The notes below the pieces were generated by a model. That model made no database searches. It saw nothing but the letters and a program-made list of their open reading frames with translations, and was not told the origin of the DNA. DNA of 62,534 bases from the NCBI GenBank assembly GCA_016183935.1, contig JACPDR010000029.1:1-62534 (forward strand), written 5' to 3'. Numbering within the stretch: position 1 is the first letter of the stretch; each line of letters opens with the position of its first letter. Origin of the DNA: Caulobacterales bacterium (lineage in GTDB: Bacteria > Pseudomonadota > Alphaproteobacteria > Caulobacterales > Caulobacteraceae). A program made the position numbers and the translations under genes. Positions 16,284 to 25,791 of the stretch are shown piece after piece.

Positions 16284-18722
16284 TCACGTCCCGCGCGGCT
16301 TGGCGCGGGTGGTGGGCTCGGCCTTCGTCGGGTCCTCCGGCCACGGATGGCGCGGATAACGGCCGCGCATGTCGGCGCGGACGGCGGCCCAGCTCCCGGC
16401 CCAGAAGCCGGGCAAATCCTTTGTCACCTGCACCGGACGGCGGGCCGGGGACAGCAGGCTGAGGGTCAGGGGGACGCGGCCGCCGCCGACGGTCGGGTGG
16501 GCGGTGACGCCGAAGAGCTCCTGCACGCGGATGTCTACGCGGGGCCCACCCTCGGCGGCGTAGTCGATGGCGGCGGAGCCGAGCGGAGTGTGGAGGCGGG
16601 CGGGCGCGAGATCGTCAAGCGCGCGCTGCCGGTCCCAGGGGATCAGGGCGCGCAGAGCCTGTTCCAGCGCGCCGTCGGGAATCGCTTCCAGCGACTGGAC
16701 CCCGTCGAGCAGCGGCCACAGCCAGGTCTCGCGTTCGGCGGCGAGCCCTTCGTCGGACACATCGGGCCAGTCGTCGTCGAGCGTGCGCAAAAAGGCGAGC
16801 CGGGCCCGCAGGGCCGAGGCGCGGTCGCCCCAGCTCAGGGCCTTGAGACCGCCGCGCTCGACCTCGGCCTTGAGGGCGGCGACGATCTGGCTCCGGTCCG
16901 GCGTTCCGACGATCTTCTCGTCGACCACGATCGCGCCGATGCGGCGGACGCGCTTCAGGACCATGCGGCCGGAGGGTTCGCGAACCAGCCGGTCCTCGGT
17001 CTCGAGCCTGTGCTCCAGCGCGGACGGGTCGAGCGGCGCCGCGAGGCGGATGCGGTCGCGAGCGTCGCCGCCGCCCAGTTCGGCCACCGCCAGCCACGAC
17101 TCGCGGGCCAGCGTCTCCGTCGGATCGAGAAAGGCCCCGCGTCCGGACGCCAGCAGCACCTCGCCCGGCTTGCCGCGGGCCTTCGCCACCCGCTCCGGAA
17201 AGGCTTCGGCCAGCAGGGCGCCGGGATCGGCGTCCCCGCCCTGCCCGCCCCCGGCGCTGCGGCCCCAGCGCTCGGCCAGTTTCAGCGCGTCGCGGGTGCG
17301 CGGCGACCGGTCGCGCTCTAGTCCGCGCAGGCGCTCGCGCAGGTCGGGGTCGTTTCCGCCGAGCCCCGGCTCGGAGAGAACAGCGGCGATGCGCCCGCCC
17401 AGGGCGGCGTCGTCCGCGTCGCTCGCCGCCGCGACCATGTGGGCCAGACGGGGCGGCAGGGCGATGCGGGTCAGGCGGCGGCCGTGCCCGGTCAGTCCGC
17501 CCTCCTCGTCGAGCGCGCCCAGGCGCTGCAACACCTTGCGAGCCTCGGCGAAGGCTCCAGCGGGCGGCTGGTCGAGCAGGGCGAGCCCTCCGGTCGTCCG
17601 GGCGCCCCAGCGGGCGAGGTCGAGGGCGAAGGCGGTCAGGTCGGCTTCAAGGATTTCCGGGCGCTGGTGCGGGACGAGGCCGCGGGTCTGTTCCTCGTCC
17701 CACAGCCGGTAGCAGACCCCCGGCTCGATCCGGCCCGCCCGGCCGCGCCGCTGTTCGGCCGAGGAGCGGCTGACCCGCACCGTGGCCAGCCGGGTCAGGC
17801 CGCTGGCGGGCTCGAAGCGGGGCACGCGGGACAGGCCGCCATCGATGACGACGCGCACGCCCTCGATGGTCAGGCTGGTTTCCGCGACCGACGTGGCGAG
17901 CACGATCTTCCGACGGCCGGGCGCCGGCGGCTCGATGGCGCGGTCCTGCACCGCCTTGTCGAGCGCGCCGTAGAGCGGGACGACGTCCACGACCGGGTCG
18001 CGCAGGCGCTCGGCCAGCCGCTGGGCGACGCGATGGATCTCGCCCTGCCCCGGCAGGAAGGCCAGCACCGATCCCGTCTCCTCGCCCAGCGCCAGCATCA
18101 CGGCCCGGGCGAGGGCGTCCTCGAAACGTTCGGCGGGGTTGCGGCCGAGGTAGCGGGTCTCGACCGGGAACATGCGGCCCTCGGCCTCGATCACCGGGGC
18201 CGCCTCTCCCGCCGGATTGGCGAGGAGATTGGAGACGCCGGCGATGTCGAGCGTCGCCGACATGACCAGCAGACGCAGGTCCTCGCGCAATAGCCCCTGC
18301 GCCTCGCGGGCGAGCGCCAGGCCGAGGTCGGCGTCGAGACTGCGCTCGTGGAACTCGTCGAACAGCACCGCGCCGACGCCGTCCAGACCGGGGTCGTCGA
18401 GAATCATCCGGGTGAAGACGCCCTCGGTGATCACCTCGATCCGCGTCGCCGGGCCAATCCGGCTCTGCAGCCGGGTGCGGTAGCCGACCGTCTCGCCGGT
18501 GGTCTCGCCCAGGGTCGCCGCCATCCGCTCGGCCGCCGCGCGCGCCGCCAGCCGTCGCGGCTCCAGCACCAGCACCTTGCCGTGCCGGAGCCACGGCTGG
18601 TCGAGCAGCGCCAGCGGCACGACCGTGGTCTTGCCCGCGCCCGGCGGGGCCGCGAGCACGACGGCGTTGGCCCCGGCGAGCGAGGCCTTCAGCGGCTGGA
18701 GGACGGCGTGGATCGGCAGCAT
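16284..18722 (-). CDS. hrpB: ATP-dependent helicase HrpB
   Basis: HrpB is a DEAH-box helicase of about 810-840 residues with a poorly known role. Motif I is APPGAGKTT, the DEAH-box equivalent is FDEFHERSLDADLGLAL, motif III is MSATLD, and motif VI is in EQRRGRAGRIEPGVCYRLW. The HrpB-specific C-terminal domain ends in the tract PARRPVQVTKDLPGFWAGSW. I chose ATG 18722 with AGGGA upstream; a TTG 21 bp earlier is possible. The function in vivo is not deduced from context. Confidence 0.93.
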   Translation of the reverse strand: MLPIHAVLQPLKASLAGANAVVLAAPPGAGKTTVVPLALLDQPWLRHGKVLVLEPRRLAARAAAERMAATLGETTGETVGYRTRLQSRIGPATRIEVITEGVFTRMILDDPGLDGVGAVLFDEFHERSLDADLGLALAREAQGLLREDLRLLVMSATLDIAGVSNLLANPAGEAAPVIEAEGRMFPVETRYLGRNPAERFEDALARAVMLALGEETGSVLAFLPGQGEIHRVAQRLAERLRDPVVDVVPLYGALDKAVQDRAIEPPAPGRRKIVLATSVAETSLTIEGVRVVIDGGLSRVPRFEPASGLTRLATVRVSRSSAEQRRGRAGRIEPGVCYRLWDEEQTRGLVPHQRPEILEADLTAFALDLARWGARTTGGLALLDQPPAGAFAEARKVLQRLGALDEEGGLTGHGRRLTRIALPPRLAHMVAAASDADDAALGGRIAAVLSEPGLGGNDPDLRERLRGLERDRSPRTRDALKLAERWGRSAGGGQGGDADPGALLAEAFPERVAKARGKPGEVLLASGRGAFLDPTETLARESWLAVAELGGGDARDRIRLAAPLDPSALEHRLETEDRLVREPSGRMVLKRVRRIGAIVVDEKIVGTPDRSQIVAALKAEVERGGLKALSWGDRASALRARLAFLRTLDDDWPDVSDEGLAAERETWLWPLLDGVQSLEAIPDGALEQALRALIPWDRQRALDDLAPARLHTPLGSAAIDYAAEGGPRVDIRVQELFGVTAHPTVGGGRVPLTLSLLSPARRPVQVTKDLPGFWAGSWAAVRADMRGRYPRHPWPEDPTKAEPTTRAKPRGT

Positions 18723-18867
18723 GTCCCTGCGCTCTAGCCGCAACGGCCCGGGTCACGAAAGCGTCGTCAGGACTTCATCGTTTGGAAACCGCGTTGCCAG
18801 CGCGGTTCCGCGCCGCTAGCGTCCGCGCCGAAACAGCAACAAGCTGTGAAAAGTCGGAGGGGAATCC

Positions 18868-20472
18868 ATGTGGCGCGTTAAGTCACTCGACGCAATTCTG
18901 GCCACGGCCGAGAGGAAGTCGCTTCATCGCTCGCTGGGGCCGGTCCAACTGACGCTGCTGGGCGTCGGCGCGATCATCGGCACCGGCATCTTCGTCCTGA
19001 CCGCCGCCGCCGCCCAGAAGGCCGGCCCGGGCATGATGTGGAGCTTCGTGATCGCCGGTGCCGTCTGCGCCGTGGCGGCGCTTTGCTACTCGGAACTGGC
19101 CTCGATGGCCCCGGTATCGGGCTCGGCCTACACCTACACCTACGCCGTGATGGGCGAACTGCTGGCCTGGATGGTCGGCTGGGCCCTGATCCTCGAATAC
19201 GCCGTGGCCGCGTCGGCCGTTTCGGTGGGCTGGTCCGGCTATGTGCTGGGCCTGATCGAGAACGCCATGGGGTTCGACTGGCCAGATCTCCTACAGGCCG
19301 GACCGGCCTGGAGCATGAACGGCTTCATCCCGACGCCTGACTTCTCGGTCGGCATCGTCAACATCCCGGCGATCGTGGTGGCCCTGGCCGTGACCATGCT
19401 GCTCATGATCGGCACCACGGAGAGCGCCCGCGTCAACGCCATCCTCGTGGCCATCAAGGTGGCCGCCCTGACGGCCTTCGTCGTCCTGACCCTGCCGGTG
19501 ATCCAGGCCTCGAACTTCCAGCCGTTCGCGCCCAACGGCCTGTTCGGCGAGTCGTCGGGCATGGGCATCATCGGCGCCGCGGCGTCGATCTTCTTCGCCT
19601 ACGTCGGCTTCGACGCTGTTTCGACGGCCGCGGAGGAAACCAAGAACCCGCAGCGCAACGTGCCGATCGGCCTGATCGGCTCGCTGGGCATCTGCACCAT
19701 CTTCTATCTGCTGGTCGCGGTCGGCGCGGTCGGAGCCATGGGCGCCCAGCCCGTGCTCGGCGCCGCCGGCGAAGCCGTCCAGCCGGGCTCGCCGGGCTTC
19801 ATCGCCGCCTGCGCCCTGGCCGAAAACGCCAACCAGCTGGTCTGCTCGAACGAGGCCCTCGCCCACGTTCTGCGCCAGATCAACTACCCGGCGGTCGGCA
19901 ACGCCCTGGGCACCGCCGCCATGCTGGCCCTGCCCTCGGTCATCCTGATGATGATCTACGGCCAGACCCGCATCTTCTTCGTGATGGCGCGCGACGGCCT
20001 GCTGCCGGAAGGCCTGGCCAAGGTCCACCCGAAGTGGAAGACGCCCTATATCGTCACCGCCTTCACCGGCATCGCCGTGGCCATCGCCGGCGCCCTGTTC
20101 CCGGTCGGCCAGCTGGCCGACATCTCGAACTCGGGCACGCTGTTCGCCTTCTTCATGGTGTCGATCGCGGTGATGATGCTTCGCGTCAAGGAGCCGGGCC
20201 GGCACCGTCCGTTCCGGACGCCGCTGGTCTGGATCATCGCGCCGCTGTCGGCGGCGGGCTGTGCGTTCCTGTTCTGGAACCTGCCGCACGACGCCAAGAT
20301 GGTGCTGCCGATCTGGGGCGGCATCGGCCTGGTGATCTATCTGCTCTACGGCATCCGCAAGAGCCACCTCGGCCGCGGTCTGTTCCAGGTGCCGGAACTG
20401 GACCCCGACGCCCCTCCCGGACCGGTTCCGCCGATGCCGGGCGCGCGGTCGCCGACCGACAACAAGGACTGA
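18868..20472 (+). CDS. amino acid permease, APC superfamily (cationic amino acid transporter-like)
   Basis: This 534-residue membrane protein has about 12-14 helices. The APC signature is in helix 1, LLGVGAIIGTGIFVLTAAAA, followed by a helix 2-3 region SELASMAPVSGSAYTYTYA and, in helix 6, FFAYVGFDAVSTAAEETKNP. The final helices follow RHRPFRTPLVW, and the layout matches CAT/YfnA-type transporters. The substrate is not readable. GGAGGGG lies 8 bases before ATG 18868. A strong terminator follows. Confidence 0.88.
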   Translation: MWRVKSLDAILATAERKSLHRSLGPVQLTLLGVGAIIGTGIFVLTAAAAQKAGPGMMWSFVIAGAVCAVAALCYSELASMAPVSGSAYTYTYAVMGELLAWMVGWALILEYAVAASAVSVGWSGYVLGLIENAMGFDWPDLLQAGPAWSMNGFIPTPDFSVGIVNIPAIVVALAVTMLLMIGTTESARVNAILVAIKVAALTAFVVLTLPVIQASNFQPFAPNGLFGESSGMGIIGAAASIFFAYVGFDAVSTAAEETKNPQRNVPIGLIGSLGICTIFYLLVAVGAVGAMGAQPVLGAAGEAVQPGSPGFIAACALAENANQLVCSNEALAHVLRQINYPAVGNALGTAAMLALPSVILMMIYGQTRIFFVMARDGLLPEGLAKVHPKWKTPYIVTAFTGIAVAIAGALFPVGQLADISNSGTLFAFFMVSIAVMMLRVKEPGRHRPFRTPLVWIIAPLSAAGCAFLFWNLPHDAKMVLPIWGGIGLVIYLLYGIRKSHLGRGLFQVPELDPDAPPGPVPPMPGARSPTDNKD

Positions 20473-20493
20473 TCTCCACGATCTGTTCGAGCA

Positions 20494-20524
20494 AGGGCCC
20501 GGGAGCGATCCCGGGCCTTTCGCT
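20494..20524 (+). terminator. Rho-independent terminator after the APC permease
   Basis: The stem GGCCCGGGA-GCGA-TCCCGGGCC is 9 bp and followed by TTTCGCTTTT. It lies about 25 bp behind the permease stop and 40 bp ahead of tRNA-Leu. Confidence 0.85.
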
Positions 20525-20562
20525 TTTCCACCGCCTCGCCTACAGGCTTGGGCAGGACCTAT

Positions 20563-20647
20563 GCGGATGTGGCGGAACTGGTAGACGCACTGGATTTAGG
20601 TTCCAGCGCCGCGAGGCGTGGAGGTTCGAGTCCTCTCATCCGCACCA
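20563..20647 (+). tRNA. tRNA-Leu (anticodon TAG)
   Basis: The gene is 85 bases with encoded CCA. The acceptor GCGGATG pairs with CATCCGC, and the anticodon arm is CTGGA-TTTAGGT-TCCAG with anticodon TAG. The class II long variable arm is present, and the T-arm is GAGGTTCGAGTCCTC. It reads CUA (and other CUN by wobble). The hypothetical gene on the other strand ends 6 bp beyond it. Confidence 0.97.
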
Positions 20648-20653
20648 GGGCCG

Positions 20654-21679
20654 TCAGTCGAGCGTGACGCCGAGACGAGTCGCCTCGGCCTTGTAGAGGG
20701 CGGTGGCGCGGTCCCACTGGACCTCGTTGGCGCGGCCGATCTCCTCGACCATATTGATCAGGGACACGGCTTCGCGGCACGAGCCGACGGAGTCGCCGGC
20801 GTCGCGCATCTCGGCGATCTGCATCGTCGATTCCAGCAGGGGTGTCAGGCGGGCCATCTGCTCCTCCAGCCCCTGCATGATCACCTCGTCCTCAAGGAAG
20901 GACATGAGGAAGGCCTCGCGGGCCTGCTCGGTCCAGACGCCGCGGTCCATCAGCACCTGCCCGTACCATTGGGTCAGGTGCTCGAAATACTCCTGCGAAC
21001 CGCGCACGGCGTTCATGACGTCGGTCCCGCCGCCCGCCTCGAAGGAATCGTAGAGAGCCTCGGCCATGACCGGGTCGTCGCATTGGGCCGGATCGACACG
21101 GATGGCCGGCGCCAGGGCGGGCCGCACCGGGCGATCGACACGGGTGCGCCCGAACGCCTCGTCCCAAGCCAGCTGGCGCAGGGATTCGTCGGCGCAGCCG
21201 GCGATCACCGACACGCCCATTTGCGACAGCTCCAACCGGACCGCCGAGGCGGGATCCGACACGGGCTCGGCGTAGATGATGGTCTCATTCTCCTCGTCCC
21301 AGGTGCGGCTGGCGAACAGGCCGGACTCGTCCGCGGCGGCGTCGAGTTGATCGAGTAGCCGCCTCGCTCCGGCCCGTCGCTCCTCGGCCGTGCCGGTGTC
21401 GTCGGCGTGATAACCCCACAGGTCGACGCCGAAGAGGGTCTTCGATCGCTGGGTCGCCAGCACCTCGGCGCTGCCGAAAGGTTCCATCCCGGCATCGAGC
21501 TGCTGCATCCGCCCACCTTGGTAGGGCTGGCCGATGTCGAAGCCGAAGGCGGAGGACGGCGTGCAGCCCTCTGCGATCGCGGCGATCACCGTCGCGGGCG
21601 TCTCCGGAACCTGGGCGGCGGCGGGAACCGGTCCCATGGCGAGGGCCAGAGCCAGCCCCGTCGTAAGCAGCGTCTTCAT
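20654..21679 (-). CDS. secreted hypothetical protein
   Basis: This 341-residue protein is not recognised. The start at 21679 gives a clear signal peptide (KTLLTTGLALALAMGPVPAAA, cleaved near AAAQ). The mature part is mixed alpha/beta and acidic, with GFDIGQPYQGGRM near the N-terminus. A C-terminal helical half includes QEYFEHLTQWYGQVLMDRG and several methionine-rich turns (EEQMARLTPLLESTMQIAEM). Three cysteines (EGCTPS, IAGCADE, VGSCREA) could form disulfides. No neighbours suggest a function. Confidence 0.75.
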   Translation of the reverse strand: MKTLLTTGLALALAMGPVPAAAQVPETPATVIAAIAEGCTPSSAFGFDIGQPYQGGRMQQLDAGMEPFGSAEVLATQRSKTLFGVDLWGYHADDTGTAEERRAGARRLLDQLDAAADESGLFASRTWDEENETIIYAEPVSDPASAVRLELSQMGVSVIAGCADESLRQLAWDEAFGRTRVDRPVRPALAPAIRVDPAQCDDPVMAEALYDSFEAGGGTDVMNAVRGSQEYFEHLTQWYGQVLMDRGVWTEQAREAFLMSFLEDEVIMQGLEEQMARLTPLLESTMQIAEMRDAGDSVGSCREAVSLINMVEEIGRANEVQWDRATALYKAEATRLGVTLD

Positions 21680-21787
21680 GTGGTCGATCCCCCGTCTCCG
21701 CCAGAGTTGCACCAGACCCGGGCTGGCTGACAAGGATCCGAGAGATATGTTCTTGCTTTGTTCCAGTCCTTCTGGCACGAATGCATC

Positions 21788-22873
21788 ATGGCTGAAGCGG
21801 CGAAGGGACGGGGGGCGCGGTCTAATGCGACCGGGCGGTTCGAACCGGAGACCGTCGAGGCCTTCGATGACGGCTGGACGGCGGACGATGTAGAGGCGGC
21901 GCCCCTGCGCACCACCCTGACGCCCGAGCACGCCCGGACGATCATCGCGCGCAACACCAGTCCGGACATCGGTTTCGACCGGTCCATCAACCCCTACAAG
22001 GGCTGCGAACATGGCTGCATCTACTGCTACGCCCGTCCGTCCCATGCCTTCATGGGCCTATCCCCGGGCCTGGATTTCGAGAGCCGGCTCTTCTTCAAGC
22101 CCGAGGCCGCGCGTCTGCTGGAGCAGGAACTCTGCAAGCCCCGCTACGTCTGCAAGCGCATCCACATAGGCGGCAACACCGACCCCTATCAGCCGGTCGA
22201 GCGGGAGCTGAAATCGACGCGCTCGATCCTCGAGGTGCTGCAGCGATTCCGGCATCCGCTCAGCATCATCACCAAGTCGGTGCTGATCGCACGCGACGCC
22301 GATATTCTGGGCGCGATGGGCCGCGAGGGACTGGCCTCGGCCTTCGTGTCGATCACCACCCTCGACCGGGGCCTGGCGCGGGCCATGGAGCCGCGCGCCT
22401 CGACGCCGGCGAAGCGGCTGGAGGCGATCAGCCGGCTGGCCGAGGCGGGCTGTCCGGTCGGGGTCGGCTTCGCGCCGGTGATCCCGGGGCTCAACGATCA
22501 TGAACTGGAGGCGGTGCTGGAGGCGTCGGCCAGGGCGGGCGCGACCACGGCCATGTATGTGACGCTGCGCCTTCCGCTGGAGATCAAGGATCTGTTCCGC
22601 GAGTGGCTGGCCGACGCCCGTCCCGACCGCGCCGCCCGCGTCATGTCGCTGATCCGTCAGACCCGCGGCGGGCGCGACTACGATCCCGACTGGAACCAGC
22701 GCATGAAGGGGACGGGTCCGGTGGCTGAACTGATCGCCACGCGGTTCAAGGCCGCGGTGAAACGGTATGAGCTGGACGGGCCGCGGCACCTGCTGGACGA
22801 GAGCCGGTTCCGCGTTCCGCCGGACATGAAGAAGCAGGGGGATTTGTTCGATCTCGGCGACGAAGCGGCGTGA
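21788..22873 (+). CDS. PA0069 family radical SAM protein
   Basis: This 361-residue radical SAM enzyme has the Fe-S motif CxxxCxxC in GCEHGCIYCYARPSH (about residue 76). The GGNTDPYQPVERELKSTRSI stretch matches spore-photoproduct-lyase-like PA0069 proteins. SAM-binding continues through SIITKSVLIARD and the GFAPVIPGLND turn. The reaction is unknown. I prefer ATG 21788 to a TTG 30 bp earlier. It converges with the RNA methyltransferase gene. Confidence 0.87.
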   Translation: MAEAAKGRGARSNATGRFEPETVEAFDDGWTADDVEAAPLRTTLTPEHARTIIARNTSPDIGFDRSINPYKGCEHGCIYCYARPSHAFMGLSPGLDFESRLFFKPEAARLLEQELCKPRYVCKRIHIGGNTDPYQPVERELKSTRSILEVLQRFRHPLSIITKSVLIARDADILGAMGREGLASAFVSITTLDRGLARAMEPRASTPAKRLEAISRLAEAGCPVGVGFAPVIPGLNDHELEAVLEASARAGATTAMYVTLRLPLEIKDLFREWLADARPDRAARVMSLIRQTRGGRDYDPDWNQRMKGTGPVAELIATRFKAAVKRYELDGPRHLLDESRFRVPPDMKKQGDLFDLGDEAA

Positions 22874-22888
22874 GCGAAGGGATCAGGG

Positions 22889-24133
22889 CTAACGCCGGAA
22901 CACCCCGACCAGCTCGACGTGGGCCGACCACAGGAACTGGTCCACGGGGGTGACCGCCTCCAGACGGAAGCCGGCGTCGACCAGCACCCGGGCGTCGCGG
23001 GCGAAGGTGGTCGGGTTACAGGACACATAGACGACGGTGTGGGCCCTGGTTCCCGGGAGCTGGGCGGTCTGGTCGCGGGCCCCCGCGCGAGGCGGATCGA
23101 GCACGACGGCGTCGCAGCCGCGCAGGTCGTAGGGCGCCAGCGGACGGCGGAACAGGTCGCGGGCCTCCGCCGTGATCGGCTTCAACCCCTTGGCCGAACC
23201 CATGCCGGCCTTGAGCGCGGCGATGCCGGCGGCTGAGGCGTCGGCGGCCAGCACCGGCGCCACCGCAGCCAGCGGGAAGGTGAAGGTTCCGGCGCCGCAG
23301 AACAGGTCGGCGATCTTCTTCGCGCCACGCACCGCCTCGACCGCGCGCGAGACCATGGCCGCCTCGGCCTCGGGCACGGCCTGAAGGAAGCCGCCGGCCG
23401 GCAGGGGTACGGTGGCCGGGCCGAAGGCGACGAGGGGCTGGCGCGACATCACCAGGGTGTCGCCGGCGAGGCTCAGCCGGGCCAGATCGGCCTGCCCCGC
23501 CGCCTCGATGGCCCGCATCTGGGCGTCGCGGGACAGGCCCCCGCTGCGCCGCTCGACGCCGGTGACGTCAACGTCCAGGCCGGTCAGGGTCCAGGTCACG
23601 TGCAGGGTCGGGGCGGACTTCGGATGCTCAAGGAAGGCCTCGGCCACCCGCGCCAGCGCCGGGAGGGCCGCCACCAGCCGCGGGTCGGAGACGGGGCAGA
23701 CCCGGACCTCGACCAGCCGCCAGCTCTTGCGGGCCTTGAAGCCCAGGGCGATCCCTCCGTCCGGTCCGCGCCGGGCGTGCAGGGCGAGGCGGCGGCGCGT
23801 TCCCGGCGGAACCGCCACCGTCGGCTCGACGTCCGTTTCGATCCGCTCGCGCGCCAGCGCCAGGCGGACCTGTTCGCGTTTCCATTCGAGATAAGGCCCG
23901 GCGGCCCAGTGCTGCAGCGAGCAACCGCCGCAGTCGCCGTAGTGGGGCGACACCGGCTCGACCCGGTCGGGGCTGGCGACCAGAAGCTCCATCGCTTCGG
24001 TCCGCCCGTCGCGCACCTCGGCGCGCACGGTTTCGCCCGGCAGGGTCAGGGGCGCGAACACCGGGCCGGCCGGGGTTTCGGCGATCCCGTCGCCCTGCCC
24101 GCCCACCCGCGCGATGATCAGCGTTTCCGTCAT
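22889..24133 (-). CDS. 23S rRNA (uracil-5-)-methyltransferase-like protein (RumA/RlmD family)
   Basis: This 414-residue SAM-dependent RNA uracil-C5 methyltransferase has an N-terminal TRAM-like part (GGQGDGIAE). A cysteine cluster for a 4Fe-4S centre includes CGGCSLQHW and later VCPVSD. The methyltransferase core shows FCGAGTFTFPLA, DPPRAG and the catalytic/closing region VYVSCNPTTFARDARVL, where the conserved Cys lies in SCNP. The target uridine (rRNA U747/U1939 type) cannot be assigned. Confidence 0.87.
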   Translation of the reverse strand: MTETLIIARVGGQGDGIAETPAGPVFAPLTLPGETVRAEVRDGRTEAMELLVASPDRVEPVSPHYGDCGGCSLQHWAAGPYLEWKREQVRLALARERIETDVEPTVAVPPGTRRRLALHARRGPDGGIALGFKARKSWRLVEVRVCPVSDPRLVAALPALARVAEAFLEHPKSAPTLHVTWTLTGLDVDVTGVERRSGGLSRDAQMRAIEAAGQADLARLSLAGDTLVMSRQPLVAFGPATVPLPAGGFLQAVPEAEAAMVSRAVEAVRGAKKIADLFCGAGTFTFPLAAVAPVLAADASAAGIAALKAGMGSAKGLKPITAEARDLFRRPLAPYDLRGCDAVVLDPPRAGARDQTAQLPGTRAHTVVYVSCNPTTFARDARVLVDAGFRLEAVTPVDQFLWSAHVELVGVFRR

Positions 24134-24304
24134 CGGGCGCTTCTAGAGGTTCCTCGCCTCCGGCGAAACCGGGCGAAACCTGAACGAAGATGAACGGCGC
24201 ACTCAAAGGCCGTTCAGCTTCCGGACCTTAAGGGTGATTGCAACAGACCGGGGCGCCGTTCGTTCGGCCTCCATCTCTGCAACCGAGTTCCAGGAACGAT
24301 CCCG

Positions 24305-24925
24305 ATGTTCGCCCGTCTGTCCATCACGACCGCCGCCGTGGCCGCCGCCGGCATGCTGCTGGCCCCGGCCTCCGCCTCCGCCCAGAGCTACGGCTATTCG
24401 GGGGCGCAGAACTACGGCACCGGCGCCTATGACCAGTCCTACGACTACGACAACCGTTATGGCGACCGATACGCCTATGATCGTCGCACCGCTCGCTGCG
24501 ACGGCTCCGGCGGCGCCGCCGGCGGGCTGATCGGCGCCACGGTCGGCGCGGTCGCCGGCTCGCAAGTCGCGGCGCGCGGTCGCCGAACCGAAGGCAGCAT
24601 CCTCGGCGGGGTGCTCGGCGCGGTGATCGGCGCCGCCGCCGGCAGCAGCTCGGACCGCGATTGCGGTCGATATAGCGATCAGTACCGCTACAGCGGCTCG
24701 TATGGCGACGATCGCTACGGCTATTCGTCCTACGGCCGCTACGACGACCGGTCCTACGGCTATGACCGCTACGAGGACTATGACCGGTACGACCGCTACG
24801 GCGATGGCTACCAGTCCGGCTATTCCACCGACCGGTACGGCTGCCGCACCGTCGAGACGCGCAGCTACACGCGGGATGGCCGTCTCATCACCCGTTACGA
24901 GCAGTCCTGCCCGGACCGCTACTGA
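24305..24925 (+). CDS. glycine-zipper protein with a tyrosine-rich low-complexity tail
   Basis: This 206-residue protein starts with a signal peptide (AAVAAAGMLLAPASASAQ). A glycine-zipper 2TM domain follows at about residues 70-115: GGAAGGLIGATVGAVAGSQV, then EGSILGGVLGAVIGAAAGS. Before and after this are long stretches built from Tyr, Asp, Arg, Gly and Ser (YDRYEDYDRYDRYG). It ends in GCRTVETRSYT and a terminal cysteine, C-P-D-R-Y. The fold is probably an outer-membrane-associated glycine-zipper protein. A terminator follows. Confidence 0.75.
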   Translation: MFARLSITTAAVAAAGMLLAPASASAQSYGYSGAQNYGTGAYDQSYDYDNRYGDRYAYDRRTARCDGSGGAAGGLIGATVGAVAGSQVAARGRRTEGSILGGVLGAVIGAAAGSSSDRDCGRYSDQYRYSGSYGDDRYGYSSYGRYDDRSYGYDRYEDYDRYDRYGDGYQSGYSTDRYGCRTVETRSYTRDGRLITRYEQSCPDRY

Positions 24926-24982
24926 CCGAATCGCGTCGCCGGTTATTTTTCAGCCCCCCTGTCGATCGGCGATGTGACGGAG

Positions 24983-25020
24983 GCCCCCGGTGGAGAAATC
25001 CGCCGGGGGCTTTTCCTTTT
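24983..25020 (+). terminator. Rho-independent terminator
   Basis: GCCCCCGG at 24983-24990 pairs with CCGGGGGC at 25003-25010 and is followed by TTTTCCTTTT. It lies 60 bp after the glycine-zipper gene and between two converging genes. Confidence 0.85.
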
Positions 25021-25059
25021 GCGGAGCTTTTTGAGCGTGGCCGAGGGACAGAGCAGCGG

Positions 25060-25791
25060 CTACCGCCGCCTCGCCCACAGCAGGAATTCGACGTTGCCGT
25101 CGCCGCCGCTGATCGGACTCCGCGTAGTCGCCTGAACGGCCCAGCCCTGCCCTTCCAGCCACGCCGAGACCGAGGCGACGGCGGCCTGATGCGCCGCGGG
25201 GTCCTTGACCACGCCCTTGCGGCCGCCGCCCGGGCGGTCCGCCTCGAACTGGGGCTTCACCAGGGTGATCAGGTCCGCTCCGGGCGCCGCCAGCACCAGC
25301 GCGGCGGGCAGGACCTTGGCCAGGCCGATGAAACTGGCGTCGCAGACGATCAGCTGCGGCGGGTCGCGGATCAGCGCGGGCGTCAGGTCGCGGGCGTCGG
25401 TGTGTTCGAGATTGACCACGCGCGGATCGGCGGCGACGCGGGGGTGCATCTGTCCCGAGCCGACATCGACGGCGAAGACCCTGGCCGCGCCGCGCTCGAG
25501 GCAGACCTCGGTGAAGCCGCCGGTCGAGGCGCCCACGTCGAGGACCGTCCGCCCCTCCACCACGACCGGCCAGAACGATAGGGCGTGGTCGAGCTTCAGG
25601 GCTCCGCGACCGACCCAGCGATGAGCATCGGCGTAGGTGAGAACGGCGTTGTCAGCCACCGACTGGGAGGCTGCTTTCGCGGGCGCCCCGTCGACGGTGA
25701 CGCCGCCCGCCTCGATCGCCGCCTTCGCCTTGGCCCGGCTCTCGGCCAGGCCGCGGGCGACCAGCAGCTGGTCCAGGCGGACCCTTGTCAC
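25060..25791 (-). CDS. tlyA: TlyA family rRNA 2'-O-methyltransferase
   Basis: TlyA methylates ribose 2'-OH in rRNA. The 243-residue protein has an N-terminal S4 RNA-binding domain (VRLDQLLVARGLAESRAKAK, then GGVTVDG). An FtsJ-like methyltransferase follows with the SAM motif VLDVGASTGGFTEVCLERGA and catalytic K-D-K-E elements, including VGRGALKLDHAL and LVKPQFEADR. Older annotations call this family hemolysin A. It overlaps the valS stop by 4 bp (ATGA-type) and is probably co-transcribed with it. Confidence 0.92.
   Translation of the reverse strand: MTRVRLDQLLVARGLAESRAKAKAAIEAGGVTVDGAPAKAASQSVADNAVLTYADAHRWVGRGALKLDHALSFWPVVVEGRTVLDVGASTGGFTEVCLERGAARVFAVDVGSGQMHPRVAADPRVVNLEHTDARDLTPALIRDPPQLIVCDASFIGLAKVLPAALVLAAPGADLITLVKPQFEADRPGGGRKGVVKDPAAHQAAVASVSAWLEGQGWAVQATTRSPISGGDGNVEFLLWARRR

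Noticed and set aside
21770..21790. Sigma-54 promoter TGGCAC...TGCA before the radical SAM gene
   Set aside because: GG and GC are only 7 bases apart, not 10, and the site abuts the start codon.
24287..24297. GTTCCAGGAAC as an RNA hairpin hiding the ribosome site of the glycine-zipper gene
   Set aside because: A one-base loop cannot form; simple palindrome only.
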